From the NCBI GenBank assembly GCA_050700385.1, contig JBOHGT010000495.1, forward strand, positions 1-13,870: DNA of 13,870 bases, given 5' to 3'. The position numbers and the translations under genes are program-made. Numbering within the stretch: position 1 is the stretch's first letter; each line of letters opens with the position of its first letter. This DNA is from WHSY01 sp050700385 (GTDB lineage: Bacteria > Actinomycetota > Actinomycetes > Mycobacteriales > Pseudonocardiaceae). Shown in pieces: positions 7,813 through 13,870 of the stretch. The notes under the pieces were generated by a model, which ran no database searches, had not been told where the DNA came from, and was given only the letters and a program-made list of their open reading frames with translations.

Positions 7813-9561
7813 TCACCGTCTGCTCTTCCGCCAGCGGGCGGCGCCGTCCAGCGGTCCCTCCAGCAACGGCCCAGGCGAGACCCCGCTCAGCTCCGGGGTC
7901 GTGACCAGCAACGAGGCGTGCTGGTAGAGCGGGAGGGCCACCGCGCGCGCCCACAGCTGGGGCTCCACCGCGGCGAGCACGGCATCGACCGGTGCCTGGC
8001 CGGTGAGCGCTGAGCCGATCAGCGGCTGCAGCTCCGGGTCGCAGACGTCCGCCGTGTTGGGCTCGGCCATCGCCGCGTCCGCGGGGACCACCAGCGGGCA
8101 GCCGTGCGCGGACGCGAGCACGGTGGCCGGGTCGGCACCCGCGGGTTGCGGCACGACCGCGATGTCCACGCCGGCCGTCCCGGACTCCGTGCCACCCTCG
8201 CCGACCGGCCGCGGCATTGTCGTGCTCACCGCGTCCCCGACGGACAGTTCGCCACCAGTCATCGCGCCGAACAGCTCGTCGGCCGGGGGCGTGACCACCA
8301 GGGCACCGATCCCCGCCTGCTGGAGCTGCGCTGCCACCCGGATCGCCAGCACCGGGTAGGGGTCACGGTTGGCGGGAGCGGCGACCACCAGTTCCAGCGG
8401 GTCCCCGCCCCGCGTCCACACCCCGTCCTCGCGCAGGTAGCCCGCCTCGGTGAGCAGCCGCGCCACGGCCGCCGGGTCTGGCCGCACCGGCGGGCCGGTG
8501 TCCGGCGCGGTCGGGCGGTAACCGGGTTGGGAGGGGGCGAGGACCTGCGCGTTCGCCACCAGGCCCGCCGAGGGCCCGCTGGCCGCGCCGGTGGCGATCA
8601 GCGACGTCCGGTCCAGCGCGGCGGCCACCGCAGCGCGCACCGCCGGCTCGTCCAGCGGCGAGCCGGCCGGGCGCAACGCCACGTGCGCGACCACCGGTTG
8701 CGGCACCACGATGGGGGGCGTCGCACCGGTCCCGGTGAGCAGCGCGGTCGTGATCGCGTCCGGATGCCCGAACAGCGCGGCCTGCACCCCGCCGGTGCGC
8801 AGCGCGACAGCGAGCTCGTCGGCGGGCAGCTGGCGCAGCACGAGCCGGTCGGCGACGGCGGGGGTGTCCCAGTACCGGTCGTTTCGCGCGAGCACCACCT
8901 CCCGCCGGGCGGGGTCGGCCGAGGTGAGCACGAACGTGCCCCCGGAGACCGGCACCCCGTCGTCCAGGGCACTCGCCCAGCCGCCGGGGGCGTCCTTGAG
9001 CAGGTGCGCGGGCAGCAGGTGGTGGAACAGCGAACGCCAGCCGGGGTAGGGCGCCCGGAACACCACCTGCACGGTCTTGCCTCCGTCGCGCGACACGACC
9101 TCGTCGATGAGCTGGTAGCCGGCCCCGTTGACCACACCGGGCTGAGTGCGCATCTGGTCGGCGAGGTAGCCGAAGTCCTCGGCGGCGATCGGAGCCGAGT
9201 CCGACCAGGAGGCATCCACGCGGATCCGGTAAGTGACGGTGAACGGGTCGGTGTCACTGACCCGAGCGGACTCCAGCAGCGTGCCGTCGAGCTGCCAGCC
9301 GCCGCCGGCGCCCTGCCGGAACGCCGAGGGCAGCAGTAGCCCCGCCACCGCCATGCCGCTCGGGGTCAGGTCGGCCAGGGTGTGCGGGTTGAAGCCGCCC
9401 GCCAGGTCGTCGACCCCGACCACGATCTCACCGGGCGCCGGCGGCAAGGGGGGCGCGGCGTCGCTTCGGGGCACCAGCGGGGGCGGGTCTGCGGTGCAGG
9501 ACAGCAGCGCGGCCACGACGAGCAGCAGCGGCCACCACACCGTGCGTGCCCGTCGAGCCAT
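7813..9561 (-). CDS. lpqW: LpqW-like lipoprotein with substrate-binding-protein fold
   Basis: A 582-residue exported lipoprotein. The signal (MARRARTVWW, then a hydrophobic run) ends in LLSC with Cys22, and a proline-rich linker follows. The rest has family 5 binding-protein blocks: GEIVVGVDDLAGGFNPHT near the mature N-terminus, SWSDSAPIAAEDFGYLADQM, and DEPAVRAAVAAALDRTSLI. It directly follows typA, the arrangement of Rv1165 (typA) and Rv1166 (lpqW) in Mycobacterium tuberculosis. In mycobacteria LpqW has the binding-protein fold but acts in the control of phosphatidylinositol mannoside/lipoarabinomannan synthesis rather than in import; a similar role here is inferred from synteny and fold. 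The start is uncertain: ATG 9561 gives a compact signal peptide but has no clear ribosome site and a hairpin right before it, while GTG 9609 overlaps the typA stop as GTGA and adds 16 residues. A plain peptide-binding role remains possible. Confidence 0.82.
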   Translation of the reverse strand: MARRARTVWWPLLLVVAALLSCTADPPPLVPRSDAAPPLPPAPGEIVVGVDDLAGGFNPHTLADLTPSGMAVAGLLLPSAFRQGAGGGWQLDGTLLESARVSDTDPFTVTYRIRVDASWSDSAPIAAEDFGYLADQMRTQPGVVNGAGYQLIDEVVSRDGGKTVQVVFRAPYPGWRSLFHHLLPAHLLKDAPGGWASALDDGVPVSGGTFVLTSADPARREVVLARNDRYWDTPAVADRLVLRQLPADELAVALRTGGVQAALFGHPDAITTALLTGTGATPPIVVPQPVVAHVALRPAGSPLDEPAVRAAVAAALDRTSLIATGAASGPSAGLVANAQVLAPSQPGYRPTAPDTGPPVRPDPAAVARLLTEAGYLREDGVWTRGGDPLELVVAAPANRDPYPVLAIRVAAQLQQAGIGALVVTPPADELFGAMTGGELSVGDAVSTTMPRPVGEGGTESGTAGVDIAVVPQPAGADPATVLASAHGCPLVVPADAAMAEPNTADVCDPELQPLIGSALTGQAPVDAVLAAVEPQLWARAVALPLYQHASLLVTTPELSGVSPGPLLEGPLDGAARWRKSRR

Positions 9562-9562
9562 G

Positions 9563-9579
9563 GCGGCACATCGTGCCGC
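9563..9579 (-). other. Perfect 7-pair hairpin just before the lpqW ATG
   Basis: GCGGCAC (9563-9569) and GTGCCGC (9573-9579) pair perfectly around a three-base loop, one base before the ATG at 9561. If that ATG is used, the stem covers the place of a ribosome binding site; if the GTG at 9609 is used, it lies within the coding sequence. There is no U-run, so a terminator is unlikely. Confidence 0.45.
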
Positions 9580-9605
9580 ACGGGACTGCCCGAACCGGGC
9601 GGGGG

Positions 9606-11501
9606 TCACGCTCGCGGGGCGCGCTCCCGGGAGCGTGCCCTGGCCCGCCGCGTGGCGTCGAGCTCGACCTTGCGGACCCGCACGACCTGCGGCGCCACCT
9701 CGACGCACTCGTCGGCAGCGCAGAACTCCAGCGCCTCCTCCAGGCCCAGCGTGCGCGGTCGGGCAAGGCGTTCGAGCTCGTCGCCGGTGGAGGAACGCAT
9801 GTTGGTGAGCTTCTTCTCCCGGCAGACGTTGATGTCCAGATCCTCCGAGCGGGGGCTCTCGCCGACCACCATGCCGGCGTAGACCTCCGCGCCGGGCTCG
9901 ACGAAGAAGGTGCCCCGATCGGCGAGCTGGAGCAGCGCGTAGCCGGTGACCGCACCGGAGCGGTCGGCCACCAGCGAGCCGGAGTGGCGGGTACGCAGCT
10001 CACCCACCCAGGGGCGGTAGCCGTCGAAGACGTGGTGGGCGATGCCGGTGCCGCGGGTGACCGTGAGAAACTCGGTACGGAAACCGATGAGGCCACGTGA
10101 GGGCACGCAGAACTCCATCCGCACCCAGCTGCCGGCATGGGTGGCCAGCTGCTCCATCCGACCCTTGCGGCCGGCGAGCAGCTGGGTGACGGTGCCGACG
10201 TGCTCTTCCGGGACGTCGACGGTGAGGTGCTCGAACGGCTCGTGCAGCGTGCCGTCGATGGCGCGGGTGACGACCTGCGGCTTGCCGACGGTGAGCTCGA
10301 AGCCCTCCCGGCGCATCGTCTCCACCAGCACCGCCAGCGCCAGCTCGCCGCGACCCTGCACCTCCCAGGTGTCCGGCGTGCTGGTGGGCAACACCCGGAC
10401 ACTGACGTTGCCCACCAGCTCGGCGTCGAGCCGGTTGCGGAGCAGCCGTGCAGTGAGCTTGCTGCCACCACCGCGGCCCGCGAGCGGGCTGGTGTTGACA
10501 CCGACCGTCATCGCGATGGCGGGCTCGTCCACGATGATCCGCGGCAGCGGGCGCGGGTCGTCGAGCTCGGCGAGGGTGTCCCCGATGGTGATGTCGGCGA
10601 TGCCGGCGATGGCCACCAGATCACCCGCCTCCACCAGCTCGGCGGGCACCCGCTGCAGCCCCTCGGTGCGCAGCAGCTCGGTGACCCGCACCGGGCGGAC
10701 CGACCCGTCCTCCCGGCACCATGCGACGGTCTGGCCCTTGCGGATGCGCCCCGCCCGCACCCGGCACAGCGCGATCCGGCCGAGGAAGGTCGAGGCATCG
10801 AGGTTGGTGACATGGGCTTGCAGCGGCGCGTCGACGGCATCGGCGGGCGGCGGCACGTGCGCCAGCAGGGTCTCGAACAGCGGGCTGAGATCCTCGGAGT
10901 CGGGCAGCTCGCCGTCCGGCGGCGGGGTCAGCGCCGCGCGGCCGGCGCGGGCGCTCGCATACACCACCGGCAGGTCCAGCGCGGCGGCAGCCACATCGTC
11001 GTCGAGGTCGCTGGCGAGGTCCAGTAGCAGGTCGTGGGCCTCATCGACCACGTCCGCGATCCGCGCGTCCGCCCGGTCGACCTTGTTCACCACCAGCACC
11101 ACCGGCAGCCGGGCGGCCAGCGCCTTGCGCAGCACGAACCGGGTCTGCGGCAACGGTCCCTCGCTGGCATCGACGAGCAGCAGCACCCCGTCGACCATCG
11201 AAAGCCCCCGCTCGACCTCGCCGCCGAAGTCGGCGTGCCCCGGGGTGTCGACCACGTTGATCGTCACTGCGCCGTCCGGCGTGGAGCGGGTCACCGCGGT
11301 GTTCTTGGCCAGGATGGTGATGCCCTTCTCCCGCTCCAGGTCGCCGGAGTCGAGTACCCGGTCGAGCTGCTCCGATCGCCCGCCGACCGCGCCGGACTGC
11401 CGCAGCATCGCATCGACCAGCGTGGTCTTGCCGTGGTCGACATGGGCGACGATCGCGACGTTGCGCAGATCAGTCCGGACGGGGGTGGTGATAGTGGGCA
11501 C
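9606..11501 (-). CDS. typA: Translational GTPase TypA/BipA
   Basis: Ribosome-associated GTPase of 631 residues, close to the usual TypA length, linked in other bacteria to late ribosome assembly and growth under stress or cold. All GTP-binding motifs are present: G1 AHVDHGKTT (19-27), G2 region REKGITI (57-63), G3 DTPGH (85-89), G4 NKVD (139-142) and G5 SARAG (about 190). The EF-Tu-like domain II follows, then EF-G-like domains and the TypA-specific C-terminal part, recognisable by VPSRGLIGFRTEFLT and the closing block with LTNMRSS. The C-terminus ends in an arginine-rich tail. The GTG at 11501 is the start: GGGAG (11509-11513) lies 7 bases before it and homology begins here (VPTITTPVRTDLRNVAIVAH). 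The frame is open upstream to 11873, but that part covers the neighbouring gene in antisense and is not TypA. lpqW lies 44 bases downstream. Confidence 0.97.
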   Translation of the reverse strand: MPTITTPVRTDLRNVAIVAHVDHGKTTLVDAMLRQSGAVGGRSEQLDRVLDSGDLEREKGITILAKNTAVTRSTPDGAVTINVVDTPGHADFGGEVERGLSMVDGVLLLVDASEGPLPQTRFVLRKALAARLPVVLVVNKVDRADARIADVVDEAHDLLLDLASDLDDDVAAAALDLPVVYASARAGRAALTPPPDGELPDSEDLSPLFETLLAHVPPPADAVDAPLQAHVTNLDASTFLGRIALCRVRAGRIRKGQTVAWCREDGSVRPVRVTELLRTEGLQRVPAELVEAGDLVAIAGIADITIGDTLAELDDPRPLPRIIVDEPAIAMTVGVNTSPLAGRGGGSKLTARLLRNRLDAELVGNVSVRVLPTSTPDTWEVQGRGELALAVLVETMRREGFELTVGKPQVVTRAIDGTLHEPFEHLTVDVPEEHVGTVTQLLAGRKGRMEQLATHAGSWVRMEFCVPSRGLIGFRTEFLTVTRGTGIAHHVFDGYRPWVGELRTRHSGSLVADRSGAVTGYALLQLADRGTFFVEPGAEVYAGMVVGESPRSEDLDINVCREKKLTNMRSSTGDELERLARPRTLGLEEALEFCAADECVEVAPQVVRVRKVELDATRRARARSRERAPRA

Positions 11502-11508
11502 GCGGGGA

Positions 11509-11513
11509 CTCCC
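11509..11513 (-). promoter_or_regulatory. Ribosome binding site of typA
   Basis: The minus strand reads GGGAG seven bases before the GTG at 11501 and helps reject the longer open frame that extends to 11873. Confidence 0.5.
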
Positions 11514-11635
11514 GGTAATGGGGCGGGGATACCCGTCGAGGCTACCGGCCCGGACGTCGTGGCGGCGGTCGCCCCGGTGGCGGTCGTCGAGGCCGGGCTC
11601 GCCGCCCTGGGCCGTGCCGAGGACTGCGACAGCGC

Positions 11636-12291
11636 CTAGATCAGGCGGCTGGTGAAACCGGCGTCGACCAACCGCCGGTACGCGGCGTGCACCTCGTCGG
11701 GCATCTCCTGTTCGACGGCGAAGCCGCGCCGCCCGTACTCGGTGATCCGCTGGGTGTCTCCGACTAGCATGTTGATCACGCGGTCGACGTCGCCGATACT
11801 GGCGATGTACTCGTCCAACGGCAGCGGCCGGGAAGCGCACACAACATCCACCTCGGGCCACACCTTCCGGCACGTCGCGTACGCTCGCCGCTGCTGGTAG
11901 GGCCGGGAGATGAGCAGCACCGAACCCGGCCGCACACCCGCCTCCTCGAGGATCTTTCGGCTGTAGTGAGGTTCTCGCTGGTGTTGGCCGCGTTCGTCTC
12001 CACGCTGATCACCTCGGCCGGCACCCCGAGCGTGACCGCGTGGTCGCGGTAGTGGACGGCCTCACCGCGCGGGAACCGGTCGATCGTGGTGGGCCCGTTC
12101 GCCCCCGTGAGCACGATGCGCGGGAACAGACCCCACTGGTACAGCTCGGCGGCGTAGATGGCAACGCCGAGGTCGTGGCTGCCCAGTCCGATGCCGACAT
12201 CGCAACGGCGCAACTCGTGGCGCAGGTCGTGATAGGCCCCCAGGATCTCGACATCGGCTCGGACGTCGTGGGGAACAACGGCGGTCGACAT
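11636..12291 (-). pseudogene. YdcF/SanA-family (DUF218) protein, broken by a one-base frameshift
   Basis: Two overlapping minus-strand frames together make one DUF218-type protein of about 218 residues. The first frame (from ATG 12291) gives MSTAVVPHDVRADVEILG..., then the family blocks CDVGIGLGSHDLGVA, FPRIVLTGANGPTT and ETNAANTSENL. The second frame continues with YSRKILEEAGVRPGSVLLI, RPYQQRRAYAT, ASRPLPLDEYIASIGD and ends FTSRLI with TAG at 11636-11638. Between the last leucine codon of the first part (11968-11970) and the tyrosine codon of the second (11963-11965) are two bases where three are needed, so one base is missing at about 11966-11967. The total length of 656 bases fits exactly one lost base. 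Unrepaired translation would stop at 11776 with an unrelated tail (171 residues). YdcF-like proteins are poorly defined; SanA/ElyC relatives act in envelope maintenance. No slippery sequence is seen, so a true mutation or a sequencing error is likelier than programmed shifting. Confidence 0.82.
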
Positions 12292-13870
12292 GCCAGGGAC
12301 CTTACGGCTCGCGCGGGTCGGTTCCGTGCACACCCATCCCGAAACCGTCGCCGACCCGGCCGACTACGGATGGATCGACGGGCATGCCCACGAGATCGTC
12401 CTGCCGCTGGTCACCACCCGCCCCGCAGCGCCTTCACCGCTCACCGTCGCCCGACCCGTGGTGACCAACCGCGCGCACGGGCAACTGCCCGGCTCGCCGG
12501 ACGCGGCCTGGCTCAACGCGAAGATCCACACGCACCCCGAACGGCTCGACGAGATCATCACTGACCAGCTCTTTCGGCTGCTGGATACCCTCGACGGCGA
12601 CCCGGAGTACTGGTTCATCCGCTACCGCAGCCCACACGAGACCGACCACCTCCGGCTGCGCATCCGCACCCCGACCCGCGACACCTACCTGGCGCGGCTG
12701 ACCGAACCCGTGCACGCCGACGGCGAGACGCTGCCGGGCTGGTGGTGCCGCGACTGCCCACCCGACCAGCCCGCGCATCGCTGGCCGGGCGGGCACGGCA
12801 ACCTCGGCCTCGCACACGGCATCGCCGCCCCGCTCGCGCTGCTGTCCACCGCGATGAGACGCGGCGTCACCGTCGCCGGCCACACCGAAGCGATCGAACG
12901 GATTCTCGCCTGGCTCGACCACTGGCCCGGTGGCACTGGGCCACTGACCTGGTGGCCGGGAAGGATCACCACGGTCGAGCGGCGGTCCGGGACCGTTGCT
13001 CAGCGCGGCCCGCAACGGCCCTCCTGGTGCTACGGCACCCCTGGCCTGACCCGCGCCCAGCAACTCGCCGCGCTCGCGCTGAACGACCCGCGACGACAAC
13101 GACAGGCTGAGGACGCCCTGGCCGGGTGTGTGACCGACGAGCACCAACTTGCCCAGCTCATCGACGCCACGCTGTGCCATGGCTGGGCCGGACTCGTCCA
13201 CGCCGCCTGGCGGGCCGCCGCCGACGCCGCCGACGCCGGAGGCGCCGCGCTCAGCTGCGCCTCCGTGCCCACGATCGTCGCCATGATGCTCGACGAGCTC
13301 GACATCCGCCCCGACCACCGCATCTTGGAGATCGGTGCCGGAACCGGCTACAACGCCGCGCTGCTGGCCCACCTGACCGGGCCGTCCGGGCAGGTCACCA
13401 CCGTCGACATCGATCCCGAGGTGACTGCACGAGCCCGGCAGGCGCTGGACGAGACCGGATACGGCCACGTGAAGGTGATCACCCGCGACGGCGCGCTCGG
13501 CGACCCGGAGAACGCCCCCTACGACCGCATCATCGTGACCGTAGGGGCGTGGGACCTCCCGGCCTCCTGGCGCGACCAGCTCGCCCCTGGTGGACGCCTC
13601 GTGGTGCCGCTGCGCTGGCGCGGCCAGACCCGATCCGTCGCCTTCACCCACGACGGCGACACGCTGCGATCCGACACCACGGACCTGTGCGGCTTCGTGC
13701 CTATGATCGGCCAGGACGGGGAACGCACCGGCCACATCGACCGCGGCCGCCAGGTCGCCCTGTACTGGGATGCCGACCAGCCCGTCGATCCCGCCGTGCT
13801 GTGCGGAGTCCTGGCCCAACCGAAGACCACCTCGTGGTCAGGCGCCACCGTCGGTCCGTACGACCCGTTC
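12290..13870 (+). CDS. Chimeric lanthipeptide biosynthesis frame: LanB fragment - LanC fragment - PIMT-like (FxLD-type) methyltransferase; runs off the window edge
   Basis: One stop-free frame of 527 codons, 3' end outside the window. Residues about 15-73 (with GHAHEIVLPL at 31-40) resemble the end of a LanB dehydratase domain. Residues 74-133 (WLNAKIHTHPERLDEII, WFIRYR at 108, HLRLRIR at 120) resemble the start of a SpaB_C/thiopeptide-type domain. Residues about 134-310 resemble the middle of LanC: GGHGNLGLAHG (167-177), WCYGTPGL (from 246) and LCHGWAG (from 295). Zinc ligands Cys247, Cys296 and His297 are kept; spacings of 71 and 49 residues match LanC proteins. Residues about 317-527 are a PIMT-type methyltransferase with LSCASVPTIVAMML and the SAM-binding LEIGAGTGY (346-354). 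LanB lacks most of its length, SpaB_C its later part, LanC both ends, and the methyltransferase its beginning. ATG 12290 has no good ribosome site and overlaps the ydcF start on the other strand; GTG 12326 is an alternative. In FxLD-type class I lanthipeptide clusters such proteins are separate, so this is a fused remnant or a new chimera. Confidence 0.75.
   Translation, partial: MPGTLRLARVGSVHTHPETVADPADYGWIDGHAHEIVLPLVTTRPAAPSPLTVARPVVTNRAHGQLPGSPDAAWLNAKIHTHPERLDEIITDQLFRLLDTLDGDPEYWFIRYRSPHETDHLRLRIRTPTRDTYLARLTEPVHADGETLPGWWCRDCPPDQPAHRWPGGHGNLGLAHGIAAPLALLSTAMRRGVTVAGHTEAIERILAWLDHWPGGTGPLTWWPGRITTVERRSGTVAQRGPQRPSWCYGTPGLTRAQQLAALALNDPRRQRQAEDALAGCVTDEHQLAQLIDATLCHGWAGLVHAAWRAAADAADAGGAALSCASVPTIVAMMLDELDIRPDHRILEIGAGTGYNAALLAHLTGPSGQVTTVDIDPEVTARARQALDETGYGHVKVITRDGALGDPENAPYDRIIVTVGAWDLPASWRDQLAPGGRLVVPLRWRGQTRSVAFTHDGDTLRSDTTDLCGFVPMIGQDGERTGHIDRGRQVALYWDADQPVDPAVLCGVLAQPKTTSWSGATVGPYDPF
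13217..13234 (+). repeat. Two tandem copies of GCCGCCGAC at the LanC/methyltransferase junction
   Basis: GCCGCCGAC occurs at 13217-13225 and again at 13226-13234, encoding Ala-Ala-Asp twice. It lies where LanC-like sequence changes to methyltransferase-like sequence, so it could mark a microhomology deletion point. Alanine-rich, GC-rich coding DNA can also give this by chance. Confidence 0.45.

Noticed and set aside
7801..7843. Possible terminator stem around the lpqW stop (GCCGCC ... GGCGGC)
   Set aside because: The loop is over 20 bases, the stem has a bulge and lies mainly in coding sequence, and there is no T-run.
10042..11655. Plus-strand open frame of 537 codons across typA
   Set aside because: Low-complexity Ser/Arg/Thr-rich translation with no motifs, opposite an unmistakable typA.
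11960..11976. Programmed ribosomal frameshift in the ydcF-like gene
   Set aside because: No slippery heptamer, internal Shine-Dalgarno or stimulatory stem is evident, and relatives of this family are usually single-frame.
12434..13819. Long minus-strand open frame (461 codons) opposite the lanthipeptide chimera
   Set aside because: It is the antisense shadow of a GC-rich gene; it has no domain pattern, while the plus frame shows clear LanC and methyltransferase motifs.

Overview
The window is very GC-rich, with G or C in most third codon positions, GTG and TTG starts, and lipoprotein signal peptides. This is what one expects of a high-GC actinobacterium. The typA-lpqW gene pair, known from mycobacteria, suggests the Mycobacteriales/Pseudonocardiales side of that group; the genus is not proven from this sequence.

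Bases 33-7634 (minus strand) hold one six-gene operon for an oligopeptide/dipeptide ABC importer of the Opp/Dpp type. In transcription order it contains a lipoprotein substrate-binding protein (7634 to 5817), permease B (5738 to 4740), permease C (4747 to 3821, TTG start), ATPase D (3821 to 2772), ATPase F (2775 to 1735) and a second, different lipoprotein substrate-binding protein (1679 to 33). The four core genes overlap by 8, 1 and 4 bases, which points to translational coupling. The leader upstream of the operon (7635-7812) carries four imperfect copies of a 16-18 base repeat and a GTCAC-N6-GTCAC direct repeat.

Bases 7813-11501 (minus strand) hold typA (BipA ribosome-associated GTPase) followed by an lpqW-like lipoprotein with a substrate-binding-protein fold. 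They form a likely two-gene unit with 44 bases between them, or a GTGA overlap if an upstream GTG is the lpqW start.

Bases 11636-13870 look different and are probably a decaying or rearranged accessory segment. A YdcF/SanA-family (DUF218) gene on the minus strand is broken by one missing base near 11966. Head to head with it, sharing a CATG at the two start codons, a plus-strand reading frame runs from 12290 off the right edge without a stop. It is the most unusual item here. In one frame it joins a piece of a class I lanthipeptide dehydratase (end of the LanB N-terminal domain plus the start of the SpaB_C/thiopeptide-type domain), the zinc-binding middle of a LanC cyclase, and a PIMT-like methyltransferase of the type found in FxLD lanthipeptide clusters. 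The order is that expected of separate genes in such a cluster, but each part is cut short. It is either a pseudogene made by in-frame deletions, an assembly collapse, or a real chimeric protein.

No tRNA, rRNA, CRISPR array, insertion sequence or convincing intrinsic terminator was seen. No stretch above 300 bases lacks a gene.
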